From the NCBI GenBank assembly GCA_015709215.1, contig JACCQN010000026.1, positions 1 to 49,076 of the forward strand: a stretch of DNA of 49,076 nt, given 5' to 3'. Every line of letters begins with the position of its first letter. Position 1 is the first letter of the stretch. The notes beneath the pieces are model-generated. The model made no database searches and was not told the DNA's origin. It saw only the letters and a list, made by a program, of their open reading frames with translations. This DNA comes from Bacteroidales bacterium (GTDB lineage: Bacteria > Bacteroidota > Bacteroidia > Bacteroidales > F082). The translations under genes and the position numbers were made by a program. This document shows positions 32,244-41,375 of this stretch, one piece after another.

Positions 32244-33632
32244 ATGAAATTGAGAATATTAGTTGTATTGGTTGCTGCTGTCTCTTTATGGGCATGTCAA
32301 CCTGAAATAAATGAATTTGAACCCACAAAAGGAAATGCAGATTTCTCCGTATATATGTCAGCAGGTAATTCGCTCACTGCCGGATACGCAGGTGGCGCCT
32401 TATACCGCTCAGGACAGGAAAATTCTTACACCGCGATCCTAGCCAACCAATTTGAAGCAGTCGGTCGGCAGGGAGCTTTTAAAATTCCTTACATTGACAG
32501 CGAAGATGGAGTTGGAAATCAAGGAGTTATTTTGAGAACAAAACTTGTAATGGGCTTTTCAACTGACTGTCTTGGTAGCACTTCGCTGGCGCCAGTTCCG
32601 GCTAATCCGAATGCCACACAGCAGGAACTCGCCATTTTGCTTGGCACAAGTGTTGCTGCTGATGGGCCCTTTCATAATATTGGAGTTCCAGGTGCAAAAG
32701 TTACGCATTTGCTTGCGCCAGGCTATGCCAGCCTCAATCCTTTCTATGCCCGTTTTGCAAGCGATCCTTCAAATGCTGTTATCAATGAAATCGGCCTTAT
32801 ACAACCAACATTTTTCACCCTTTGGATTGGCAATAATGATGTGCTAACCTATGCTATCGCCGGAGGATCTGTTGATGCCATTACACCTATCGAAGGAGAC
32901 CCTGGTTACGGATTTGCAGCCAGTCTCGAAGCAATAATTATGTCTTTTAAAGCTTCGGCTACCGGTGGCGCAATTGCCAATATCCCTGATATTACTGACA
33001 TTCCTTATTTTACCACTGTGCCCTACAATCCTATTGTGCTCCAGGATCAGGTATTGGTAGATCAACTTAATGCCGGTTATACCCAGTATAATGATTACAT
33101 GGAAGGAGAAGGTAAACCTTATAGGATTAATTTTCAACTTGGCCCAAATCCAATGGTTATCCAAGATCCTTCAATGGACGTAGATGTTCCAAGTTTAAAA
33201 TTCAGACAAATTGAAGCTGATGAATTGGTGTTACTTTCTATTCCACAAGATTCGCTGAAATGCGGTTTCTGGGGGAGTCAAAAACCAGTTCCTGGTGAGT
33301 TTATACTTACCAGCGATGAAAAATCAGCCATTGAAAGTGCCGTGGAAGCTTACAATCAGGTTATTGCTAATGCTGCACAAAACCATGATTTAGCTCTGGT
33401 AGATATGAATAAAGTTTTAAAACAAGGCTCGACCACAGGCATCAAAATGGATGGTGTATTATTCACAACAGATTTTGTAACCGGTAATGCCTTCTCAACA
33501 GATGGTGTTCACCTTACTCCACAGGGTAATGCATTAACTGCTAACACCTTTATTGATGCTATCAATAAAAAATACAATGCCAGCATTCCAAAAGTAAACG
33601 TGGCCGATTTCGAGGCTGTTCGTTTACCCTAA
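32244..33632 (+). CDS. SGNH/GDSL-type hydrolase lipoprotein
   Basis: This 462-residue lipoprotein has the signal MKLRILVVLVAAVSLWAC with Cys18. The catalytic blocks are block I SAGNSLTAGY (Ser43 in a GNSL variant of GDSL), block III LWIGNNDVL, and block V STDGVHLTPQGNAL with the catalytic Asp-x-x-His. The usual size of SGNH domains is 200-250 residues; the extra length here lies between blocks III and V. Ester or lipid hydrolysis at the outer membrane is likely. It forms a two-gene unit with the FadL-like porin, followed by a strong terminator. Confidence 0.92.
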   Translation: MKLRILVVLVAAVSLWACQPEINEFEPTKGNADFSVYMSAGNSLTAGYAGGALYRSGQENSYTAILANQFEAVGRQGAFKIPYIDSEDGVGNQGVILRTKLVMGFSTDCLGSTSLAPVPANPNATQQELAILLGTSVAADGPFHNIGVPGAKVTHLLAPGYASLNPFYARFASDPSNAVINEIGLIQPTFFTLWIGNNDVLTYAIAGGSVDAITPIEGDPGYGFAASLEAIIMSFKASATGGAIANIPDITDIPYFTTVPYNPIVLQDQVLVDQLNAGYTQYNDYMEGEGKPYRINFQLGPNPMVIQDPSMDVDVPSLKFRQIEADELVLLSIPQDSLKCGFWGSQKPVPGEFILTSDEKSAIESAVEAYNQVIANAAQNHDLALVDMNKVLKQGSTTGIKMDGVLFTTDFVTGNAFSTDGVHLTPQGNALTANTFIDAINKKYNASIPKVNVADFEAVRLP

Positions 33633-33644
33633 ACACATAATTTT

Positions 33645-33691
33645 AAGCCGGCTACAGCAAGCAAAACCAAGCTGTGGCCGGCTTTCTTTTT
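33645..33691 (+). terminator. Rho-independent terminator after the SGNH lipoprotein gene
   Basis: A 14-base-pair stem, AAGCCGGCTACAGC with GCTGTGGCCGGCTT (33645-33658 with 33671-33684, one G-U pair), has a 12-base loop and is followed by TTTCTTTTT. It ends about 11 bases before the rdgB start. Confidence 0.88.
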
Positions 33692-33702
33692 AATTATCCT
33701 TG

Positions 33703-34281
33703 ATGAAAAAACTCATTTTTGCAACCAACAACAAGCACAAGCTTGAAGAAATCAAAGCGATTATCGGCAATCAATTTCAGCTTCTTAGCCTGAGAGATAT
33801 TAATTTTTTGGGTGAGATTCCGGAGACCTCCCCCACTATCGCAGGAAACGCCATTCAAAAAGCCCGCTTCATTTTTGATTTGTATGGTGAAAATTGTTTT
33901 GCCGATGATACCGGACTCGAGGTAGAAGCACTCCATGGTGATCCAGGGGTGTATTCAGCCCGCTATGCCGGCAATAACGCTACTTATCAGGATAATGTAA
34001 TTAAGCTGCTTGCTGAAATGCAAAATCAGGAAAACAGAAAAGCCTGTTTTAAAACCGTTATCGCGCTATTTTGGGAGAAACAACTGTATCTTTTTGAAGG
34101 TGAAATTTGCGGTCAAATTCTATCGCAACCCACCGGCGATAGAGGTTTTGGCTATGATCCCGTTTTTGTACCGGATGGTTATCGGCAAAGCTATGCCGAA
34201 ATGCCATCTGAATTGAAAAACAAAATCAGCCACCGGGCTGTCGCCACACAAAAGCTAATCCATTTTCTACAGGGGCTTTAA
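33703..34281 (+). CDS. rdgB: dITP/XTP pyrophosphatase (RdgB/HAM1)
   Basis: This house-cleaning enzyme hydrolyses non-canonical purine triphosphates so that they are not built into DNA. Residues 1-192 from ATG 33703 (a TTG three bases upstream is in frame but unnecessary). Motifs are FATNNKHKLEEI at the N-terminus, the catalytic/metal segment FADDTGLEV (Asp68, Asp69), and GDRGFGYDPVF. The C-terminus KISHRAVATQKL is typical. It overlaps the 3' end of ddl on the other strand by 4 bases. The preceding terminator implies its own promoter, but I see no clear consensus. Confidence 0.96.
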   Translation: MKKLIFATNNKHKLEEIKAIIGNQFQLLSLRDINFLGEIPETSPTIAGNAIQKARFIFDLYGENCFADDTGLEVEALHGDPGVYSARYAGNNATYQDNVIKLLAEMQNQENRKACFKTVIALFWEKQLYLFEGEICGQILSQPTGDRGFGYDPVFVPDGYRQSYAEMPSELKNKISHRAVATQKLIHFLQGL

Positions 34282-35261
34282 GCATTAATGAGGATATTTT
34301 CGAGGGCCATATCAAAAAGTTTTGACAGGCTAATTCCCATAAATTCGGCTTGCTGAGGTAAAATACTGGCCTCTGAAATACCAGGAACGGTATTCACTTC
34401 GATAAAATAAAGCTCCTTTTCGGTAAGAATAAAGTCGAAACGTACAAAACCCCTGCACTCCAAAATGGGATAAAGCTGTGCTGCCGTAGTTTTAATCCAA
34501 AGTTCTTCATCTTCTGAAATAGGAGCAGGCGTAATTTCATCAGCCATTCCTTTGGTATATTTAGCCTCGTAGTCGAAAAACTCGTTCTTGCTCACGATTT
34601 CCGTAAGGGGCAAAACTGTCAGTTTACCCTTTACTTCCATCACGCCACATGCAATCTCGCGCCCCTGAATAAATGCTTCAACCAAAGCCTGCCGGTCTTC
34701 TTTCAATGCTTTTGCAATTGCAATATTAAAATCCTTTTCGGCCTTTACTTTTGAAATCCCCACACTTGACCCTCCATTATTTGGTTTCACAAAAACCGGC
34801 AGACCACCCAGAAATTCTATGATTTCGGCTGTGTCATAATGCTCACCCTTGTTAATTAATACAGATTTCGCCACCCTAAAACCATGAGAATGCACCACCC
34901 TTTTGCAAAAATCCTTGTGAAAAGTTAGTGCAGAAGTCGTAAGCCCTGATGAAGTGTAGGGAATTGCAAGCAGATCAAAATATCCACTTAAAATTCCATT
35001 CTCACCGGGGCTCCCGTGAATGGCATTAAATACAGCATCAAATAAAATTTTGCTTTGCTGATGATTAAAACTGAAATCATTTTTATCAATAACTTTTTCT
35101 TCACCATTCTCCAGCAGAACGACCCAATTCTGCTTGGTGATACGCACCAAAAAGCCATTGTACTTTTGTGTATCCAGATGATCCAAAACAACTTTTCCAC
35201 TATTCATAGAAACTTCAAACTCTCCAGAATCACCCCCGCAAACAATTGCTATATTTTTCAT
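34278..35261 (-). CDS. ddl: D-alanine--D-alanine ligase
   Basis: This ATP-grasp enzyme joins two D-Ala residues for the peptidoglycan precursor. Length 327 residues. The N-terminus KNIAIVCGGDSGEFEVSMNS carries the first substrate loop, followed by FNAIHGSPGENG (family HGxxGEDG), PVFVKPNNGGSSVGISKV (ATP-grasp), and the metal/substrate end FIEVNTVPGISEASILPQQA. It is divergent from the PASTA gene. Its 3' end overlaps that of rdgB by 4 bases, so the two are convergent. A ddl-PASTA-rluD grouping is common in Bacteroidota. Confidence 0.96.
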   Translation of the reverse strand: MKNIAIVCGGDSGEFEVSMNSGKVVLDHLDTQKYNGFLVRITKQNWVVLLENGEEKVIDKNDFSFNHQQSKILFDAVFNAIHGSPGENGILSGYFDLLAIPYTSSGLTTSALTFHKDFCKRVVHSHGFRVAKSVLINKGEHYDTAEIIEFLGGLPVFVKPNNGGSSVGISKVKAEKDFNIAIAKALKEDRQALVEAFIQGREIACGVMEVKGKLTVLPLTEIVSKNEFFDYEAKYTKGMADEITPAPISEDEELWIKTTAAQLYPILECRGFVRFDFILTEKELYFIEVNTVPGISEASILPQQAEFMGISLSKLFDMALENILINA

Positions 35262-35327
35262 AATAATCCTACTATTGTGGGTTTATTGACCAGCTCGGTT
35301 TCAAACAAAAAGCAACAATAAAATATC

Positions 35328-35335
35328 TATCTTTG
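35328..35335 (+). promoter_or_regulatory. Possible -7 element of the PASTA-T9SS-rluD operon
   Basis: TATCTTTG followed by CCGCC matches TAnnTTTG. No TTG is found 19-21 bases upstream. The leader to the PASTA start would be about 70 bases. The site lies in the ddl/PASTA divergent region. Confidence 0.4.
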
Positions 35336-35412
35336 CCGCCAACAGACAATAAAAACAGGCTGTTGGAGTTTTTTAAACAATTCACTGCTTAGTTGGGCTA
35401 AATTATAAAAAA

Positions 35413-36273
35413 ATGAAGGCTTTCAGTTTTCTTTTTAAAAAGAAATTCTATCTGCATCTTGCCATCATCATACTGTTAAGTTTATTAATAGTATGGGTAG
35501 TTTTTCGGTCGCTCGACTCTTACACAAGGCATGGAGAAGTTTACATTGTACCAGACTTTACTGGACAGTCATCGCAGTTGATCATGAATCAATACAAAGA
35601 TCTTTTCAACTTTGTATTACTTGACAGTGTGTACGTTAAAGATTTGCCCAAAGGATCCATCGTGCAACAAGATCCATTACCGGGCTCAAAAGTAAAATCA
35701 GGCCGCAATATCTATTATGTAATTGTTGCCATGATGCCCGAGCAGGTCGTGATGCCAAACCTTAGAAATCTTTCGCTGCGCCAGGCCATGGTGTTGCTCG
35801 AAAAAGAAGGCTTGGGTGTAAATAAATTACTCTATATCGATCACTTTGCTAAAAATGCCGTTATTGAACAACAATATTTAGATGAAGTTATAGAGCCTGG
35901 TACGGTAATATTTAAAGGACAATCTATTGATCTCATCCTGGGAAATGGTAACACAAGAGACACCTTAACTCCAATGCCGTTTCTTACCGGAATGCTGCCC
36001 GCTCAAGTTAAACCAGCATTGCTTAAAGCAGGATTAAATACTGGCAATTTTTACTTTTTAGACCAGGATACTGCTACTTCAAGAGTATTTCGAACCTCAC
36101 CTTCGTCCTTGCCTGGAAGCTATGCACCTCTGGGTAAAGCTGTTGATGTTTGGTTCAGGTCAGAAAAAATAATCGATTATGAAGACCTCATCCTGCAAAT
36201 GCAATCGGATAGCATTAGTAGAGACAGTCTTATGCACATTATTACTGAAATCTATCATTTTGAAGAACAATGA
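35413..36273 (+). CDS. Membrane-anchored PASTA-domain protein
   Basis: This 286-residue protein has an N-terminal basic stretch and one transmembrane helix (about 13-33), then three extracytoplasmic PASTA domains (about 44-107, 110-177 and 185-249) with PxFTG/MPNLRN and DPLPGSKVKSG-type motifs, and a short helical tail. PASTA domains bind peptidoglycan precursors or cell wall. In Gram-positive bacteria they occur on serine/threonine kinases and on penicillin-binding proteins, but here they stand alone. The divergence from ddl fits a cell-wall role. The last 4 bases overlap the next gene (ATGA). Confidence 0.92.
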   Translation: MKAFSFLFKKKFYLHLAIIILLSLLIVWVVFRSLDSYTRHGEVYIVPDFTGQSSQLIMNQYKDLFNFVLLDSVYVKDLPKGSIVQQDPLPGSKVKSGRNIYYVIVAMMPEQVVMPNLRNLSLRQAMVLLEKEGLGVNKLLYIDHFAKNAVIEQQYLDEVIEPGTVIFKGQSIDLILGNGNTRDTLTPMPFLTGMLPAQVKPALLKAGLNTGNFYFLDQDTATSRVFRTSPSSLPGSYAPLGKAVDVWFRSEKIIDYEDLILQMQSDSISRDSLMHIITEIYHFEEQ

Positions 36274-38408
36274 CAGCTAAAAATCTACCTTTAATATTCA
36301 CACTTTTCTTTTTAACATTTCATGCAAGTTCTTACCTAATTGCTCAGGAAATTGTTAGCGGACTTTCCGTTCATCCTGCTTATCAAAACCAAACACAGAA
36401 ATCGTCCATAAAAGGGAAAGCTGAGGAGATTGTGTTGAACCTTCCATTTTTTGAAGATTTTTCCAAATCAAAAGTTAATACGAATAATCTTTTTTGGCCG
36501 GAGAATGCAGTTTTTGTCAATGCAGACTTTCCGTTTTTGCCGCCAAATCGTCAAGCCGCTACCTTTGATGTTTTAGACAGTCAGGGCAAAGTTTACGAAA
36601 ATGCCTCCACAAGACCATTTATTGCTGATGTTTTAGAATCAGCGCTGATCAGGCTTGATTCAGTTTTTACACCCGAACAGAGGAACCTTACCCCGGCTGA
36701 TTCATTGTATTTCAGCTTCTATTATCAACCTCAAGGTCGCGGAGATAAGCCGGAAGAGCACGACAGTCTTGTTCTTCAGTTTGGGTATCCCAGCGGTGAG
36801 ATGGAATTTGATTTCATGGATTCCACAACAGTGTGGGTTGATGATTATCTTTTAGCAAATAATATTGATTCCATTTTTCCACTCGACACGCTTTTTGCTC
36901 CTATAGGATGCGATACCAATCTTTTCTGGATTAGCAATCGCATTCTAACTTGGGGAGATCAAATTACAATTCCCTGTGATTCAGTTTTTAAACCTGCAGT
37001 TAATTGGGAAACTGTGTGGGCAACACCGGGGATGTCGCTGGATTCATTCTATTTTTTTAATGGCAATTACTTTAAACAGATTCTGATCCCTGTTCTGGAT
37101 ACTTCCTATTTTAGCAACAGATTTCAATTCAGATTTTATAACTACGGTAGTATTTCCGACAATATTTTACCTGCTAACAGAAGTAATGTTGATCAATGGA
37201 ATCTTGACTTGATCAGGTTGGATTACAACCGCAATTTCTCAGATTCCACCTATCCCCTGTTAAGCTTTTCGGAGCGGGCACCTTCGTTTCTAAGAAGATA
37301 TCAGGCAATGCCCTACAAACAATACCGTTCGGATCCTACCAATGCAGTGAAGCCAACTTTTGAAATGTTTATCACTAACCTGGATAGCATCGTACATAAC
37401 ACAACTTACAGCTACAGTGTAAGACAAAATGTTGGCAATCAATTATTTTCCTATAATGGTGGCAACTGTAATCTGGATCCATTTATCGCAACCGGTTTTC
37501 AAACCTGCCAGACTGGTTGTGGAGCAGCACACGCATGCCCTCCGGTTCAATCGCTTTTCTCGCTCGACTTCGACAGAGATTCCACTTCGTATTTGATCAC
37601 ACATTATATCAGCGATTCAACCCTACAACCTCCTCTTGTTGACTCCATAACTTACCATCAAGGTTTTTATAATTATTTTGCTTATGACGATGGCACACCG
37701 GAACTAGGCTATGGCCTGGAGCCTGCCGGTGCGCATATGGCGGTGCAGTTCAGAATGGTTGTTCCGGATACTTTAAAGGGCATTCAGATATTTTTTAACA
37801 GAACCCTGAACAACACCAATAATAAATTCTTTGATATTGTTGTTTGGAAAGATAATAATGGCATGCCCGGCGAAGAAGTTTACCGAATGGTTCGTCAGCG
37901 GCCGCAATGGAGTGATAACCTCTACGAATTTCATTATTACCAATTTCCTGATCCCGTAATTATGAATGGCATTTTTTATGTTGGATTAATGCAAGAAGAA
38001 ATGGGAAGTATTAACATTGGCTTTGACGCTGCTTTAGATAATAGCCAATATAATTTTTATCGCTCTGATAACCAATGGCGTAACAGTTTAATACCCGGAT
38101 CCATTATGTTGCGTCCAGTGGTAGGATCATCCTATTTTGTAGATATATCAGAATTTACTTCATCCAAAGCGCATGAATTAAAGTGTTATCCAAACCCTGC
38201 ACAAAATTTTGTAAGTTTAAGCATAAGTGGTTTCATTCCAGATGATCAAACCAAAATTCAATTTTTTGACCTGACAGCCCGTATTATTCACGAGCAAAAC
38301 TGGCAAAATCAAATTTCACTCTCACAATTTAATAAAGGCATTTATTTCGTAAGGATTATTCATCAAAACCGTCATATTGCCACACAAAAATTAGTGATCA
38401 CACCTTAA
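36270..38408 (+). CDS. Secreted protein of unknown function with T9SS sorting domain
   Basis: This 712-residue protein has a signal peptide (MTAKNLPLIFTLFFLTFHAS and SYLIAQ). The long middle part is acidic and rich in aromatic residues; it includes cysteine pairs (CNLDPFIATGFQTCQTGCGA) but no domain I can name. The C-terminal 75 residues are a type A T9SS sorting domain (ELKCYPNPAQNFVSLSISG, then FNKGIYFVRI). It overlaps the PASTA gene by 4 bases and is followed after 2 bases by the rluD-type gene, so it is embedded in a housekeeping operon. A surface or secreted role is likely; the specific job is unknown. Confidence 0.85.
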   Translation: MTAKNLPLIFTLFFLTFHASSYLIAQEIVSGLSVHPAYQNQTQKSSIKGKAEEIVLNLPFFEDFSKSKVNTNNLFWPENAVFVNADFPFLPPNRQAATFDVLDSQGKVYENASTRPFIADVLESALIRLDSVFTPEQRNLTPADSLYFSFYYQPQGRGDKPEEHDSLVLQFGYPSGEMEFDFMDSTTVWVDDYLLANNIDSIFPLDTLFAPIGCDTNLFWISNRILTWGDQITIPCDSVFKPAVNWETVWATPGMSLDSFYFFNGNYFKQILIPVLDTSYFSNRFQFRFYNYGSISDNILPANRSNVDQWNLDLIRLDYNRNFSDSTYPLLSFSERAPSFLRRYQAMPYKQYRSDPTNAVKPTFEMFITNLDSIVHNTTYSYSVRQNVGNQLFSYNGGNCNLDPFIATGFQTCQTGCGAAHACPPVQSLFSLDFDRDSTSYLITHYISDSTLQPPLVDSITYHQGFYNYFAYDDGTPELGYGLEPAGAHMAVQFRMVVPDTLKGIQIFFNRTLNNTNNKFFDIVVWKDNNGMPGEEVYRMVRQRPQWSDNLYEFHYYQFPDPVIMNGIFYVGLMQEEMGSINIGFDAALDNSQYNFYRSDNQWRNSLIPGSIMLRPVVGSSYFVDISEFTSSKAHELKCYPNPAQNFVSLSISGFIPDDQTKIQFFDLTARIIHEQNWQNQISLSQFNKGIYFVRIIHQNRHIATQKLVITP

Positions 38409-38410
38409 AT

Positions 38411-39463
38411 ATGGATTATACGATAGCCGACGAAAACAGCTCCGAACAACTTGACGAAAATAATGAGCTTTATGAGCATTTTAAAATTGTTGCTGATAAA
38501 GGTCAGGCGTTAATGAGGATAGATAAGTTTTTGCTAAACAGGATCGAAAATGTCTCCAGAAACAAAATTCAGCAAACCGCTAAAGCCGGAAATATCCATG
38601 TAAACGGCTCAGCGGTTAAGCAAAATTACAAGGTGAGGCCAGCTGATGTGGTAACAGTTGTTTTTTCGTATCCTCCTCGTGAGATCGAAATCACGCCCGA
38701 AGATATCCCTCTTGAAATTGTTTATGAAGACCAAGATGTCATTGTAATCAACAAGCAGTACAATCTTGTTGTGCATCCAGGACACGGCAATTATTCCGGT
38801 ACTTTGCTCAACGCTTTGGCTCATTATTTTAAACAAACAGATCAGGCTGTTGAAAATGGTTGTGGATATTTGGCACACCGCATCGACAAAGATACGACCG
38901 GCTTGCTCATTATTGCCAAAAACGAACTGGCACAAGCGGTTTTGGCTCGGCAGTTTTATGAGCACTCCATCGAGCGTAAATATCAAGCTTTGATTTGGGG
39001 AACACCCAAAGAAGAAACAGGCACGATCACAGGGCACATTGGTCGCAGTTTGAAAAACAGAAAAGTCATGGATGTTTTTCCAGATGGAAATTATGGGAAA
39101 GAAGCCATTACGCATTACCGCATTTTAGAGCATTTCGGATATGTTACCCTCGTAGAATGTCAGCTCGAAACTGGCCGAACACATCAAATCAGAGCGCATA
39201 TGCGACATATTGGACATCCACTTTTTAACGACGTTTGGTATGGCGGCGACAAAATTTTAAAGGGAACTTCTTTCACAAAGTATAAACAATTTATCGAAAA
39301 CTGCTTCAAAATACTGCCACGGCATGCCCTGCACGCAAAATCACTTGGTTTTAAACATCCGACCACTGGAAAACATATATTTTTTGAAAGCGAACTCCCA
39401 TCAGACATGTTGAATGTAATTGAAAAATGGCGCTCCTATACCGCTTCCAGAGATAATGAGTAA
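38411..39463 (+). CDS. RluD-family 23S rRNA pseudouridine synthase
   Basis: This 350-residue enzyme has an S4 RNA-binding domain (about 33-88, MRIDKFLLNRIENVSRNKIQ) and the RluA/RluD catalytic domain with LAHRIDKDTTGLLIIAK, where Asp159 is the nucleophile. The GRTHQIRAH motif and the LHAKSLGF segment are also present. RluD makes pseudouridines in helix 69 of 23S rRNA. The N-terminal 30 residues are acidic and not conserved. It is the last gene of the PASTA operon, a placement common in this phylum. RluD is the likeliest assignment, but RluC-type specificity cannot be excluded from sequence. Confidence 0.93.
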   Translation: MDYTIADENSSEQLDENNELYEHFKIVADKGQALMRIDKFLLNRIENVSRNKIQQTAKAGNIHVNGSAVKQNYKVRPADVVTVVFSYPPREIEITPEDIPLEIVYEDQDVIVINKQYNLVVHPGHGNYSGTLLNALAHYFKQTDQAVENGCGYLAHRIDKDTTGLLIIAKNELAQAVLARQFYEHSIERKYQALIWGTPKEETGTITGHIGRSLKNRKVMDVFPDGNYGKEAITHYRILEHFGYVTLVECQLETGRTHQIRAHMRHIGHPLFNDVWYGGDKILKGTSFTKYKQFIENCFKILPRHALHAKSLGFKHPTTGKHIFFESELPSDMLNVIEKWRSYTASRDNE

Positions 39464-39481
39464 GGAAATACTGATAAACAG

Positions 39482-41320
39482 CTATTTGACAAGAATTACT
39501 TTATAAACATTAAGCTGATCATCAGCGATTACATGAAGAAAATGTATTCCCTCGCGAAGTTTTAGAGGTCTGATTGAAATTTTGTTCCCAACCCTTTCAG
39601 TTGAAAAACCAATACTTCTTCCCCTGAGGTCAAACAATTCCAAATCAAGATTTTCGGGAAAGCTATTCCCAAAGTCCAGATTAAAAGCAGAACTTGCAGG
39701 ATTTGGATAAATACTGTTTGAAACATGAATATAATTTTCTAAACGAAGCGTATCGCTTTCCAAGTCATTAGAAACTACCAAACGCACATCATACGCACCA
39801 GATCTGGGATAAGTAACAGGATCAGGATTTTTTTGGTTAAATGTTTCAGGCACACCACCTTCAAAATACCATTCATAACTTAAAATATTTCCCGAAGAAA
39901 GATTTGTAAATGAAACTTTTTGTTTGGCAATAATTGCATGGTACTGTGCAGTAAAAAATGCTTTCATTTTATCAGGATCATATCCAAGTCCTGAAAGCCG
40001 CATCAAACCAGTTTGATCCGGGTCGAGCCAGGGGGCCATCTGTTCGTCAAAAGTATTTCCATTTTTATCCCATGAAAAAGAGAATTTTCCATAATAGTCC
40101 GCCTGATTAAGATTATCACAATCAGACAAACCACCAGTTAAGGCGCCAATTATCAATCCATTTTCATCAAATAGTGGTGCCCCTGAAGAACCGCCCTCCG
40201 TAACACCATGACCATTTTCAGTTCCATCCCAGCTTACCCGCCAGTATGGGGCTTCCGGGTTATTGCTGCTCCCGCCATAAGTGGACGAAACAAGAGGACT
40301 TAAATACGTGGAAACTTTTTTTATATCCCCATCAGGATGATGTATGGAATGCCCCTGAGCGCTTACAAGATTTTCACGGCTCCAGCCATTAAAAAAAGGC
40401 CGTAAATGCTGAGGAACTTCCTGAAGCAACTCCAATAATTTGAAATCGGAATCAGTATTTTCATCATCAGCAGATCGCGCTAATACTCTTGCACCTGTTA
40501 AAGCTTGAAAATCAGGTGCATTAGAAGGGTTTTCACATCCCTCTGATTCATAATTAAAGGCAAAAACCCATTGTGCATAATCGGCATCAGTAGCAAACTC
40601 ACCACAGTGGTTGGCCGTTAAAAACAGTGGAGCAAAATCTCGCCGTGTGTTGTTGATCAAACTTCCACTGCAATAAAACAGTCCGGAACCTTGTTTTACA
40701 AGAACGCGCGCAACACCCTGCTTTTGATTTGATAATGCAGCTCCCTCAGTGCAATTCACATTTACCTCACAATCACCTGAAGTACCAAAGCCATTCCCGT
40801 CTTTATAGAGTATCCCGATTTCACGTAATGACAAATAAACATCATCGGATTTGTTCGCACTTAATTCAAATATAAATTGATTGGCCTTAACAGGCCCAAA
40901 AACAAGCGGAAGGCTATCATCAATAGTGATATACCTGGAAACTTTGTGAAAATTTTGTGAAACTTCAACAGAAAAATTTGCATCTGCAGCCGTAAAGCCA
41001 GCTTTATCAAAGTAAAACACAAGCGGCAAATCCGTTTCATTTTGAACAATCAACTGCCATTGATCTATATCTGAGCTATCAGCCCTAAACCAACCCTGAT
41101 CAGCTTGGGTGCTTAAATGGACGATTTTTGTGTAGCCAGCTGGCAACGGATACTGATTATCGTCATGAAAAACTTGCCGATCAGATGAAACTAATTTATA
41201 AATCAAGGGAGCAGGATGATCGGGGTTAATTGATTGACAAAACAGAGCATGCTGACTTTGCAGAAAAAATACCGAAACAACAAAAACGAAAGATAATCTT
41301 AAACTTACTGATAAATTCAT
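39482..41320 (-). CDS. Secreted trypsin-like serine protease with PKD and T9SS domains
   Basis: This 612-residue protein has a signal peptide (residues 1-29). The catalytic triad of a chymotrypsin-fold protease is complete: FLTANHCG (His238), TDSDFKLLEL (Asp292) and EGGSSGAPLF (Ser379). It resembles bacterial lysyl/glutamyl endopeptidase-type enzymes. A long region before the triad (about 30-190) is probably a prodomain or beta-rich domain. A PKD domain lies at about 465-532, and the T9SS sorting domain at about 535-612 (IYPNPASSAFNLDFG). The cell surface or medium is the expected place of action. It is the last gene of a minus-strand group with the SPOR-like and TPR genes. Confidence 0.92.
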   Translation of the reverse strand: MNLSVSLRLSFVFVVSVFFLQSQHALFCQSINPDHPAPLIYKLVSSDRQVFHDDNQYPLPAGYTKIVHLSTQADQGWFRADSSDIDQWQLIVQNETDLPLVFYFDKAGFTAADANFSVEVSQNFHKVSRYITIDDSLPLVFGPVKANQFIFELSANKSDDVYLSLREIGILYKDGNGFGTSGDCEVNVNCTEGAALSNQKQGVARVLVKQGSGLFYCSGSLINNTRRDFAPLFLTANHCGEFATDADYAQWVFAFNYESEGCENPSNAPDFQALTGARVLARSADDENTDSDFKLLELLQEVPQHLRPFFNGWSRENLVSAQGHSIHHPDGDIKKVSTYLSPLVSSTYGGSSNNPEAPYWRVSWDGTENGHGVTEGGSSGAPLFDENGLIIGALTGGLSDCDNLNQADYYGKFSFSWDKNGNTFDEQMAPWLDPDQTGLMRLSGLGYDPDKMKAFFTAQYHAIIAKQKVSFTNLSSGNILSYEWYFEGGVPETFNQKNPDPVTYPRSGAYDVRLVVSNDLESDTLRLENYIHVSNSIYPNPASSAFNLDFGNSFPENLDLELFDLRGRSIGFSTERVGNKISIRPLKLREGIHFLHVIADDQLNVYKVILVK

Positions 41321-41375
41321 TTGTGTATTTCGATTCTTCTTTGGATTATCTTCATTAAAAATTCGTAAAACGACT

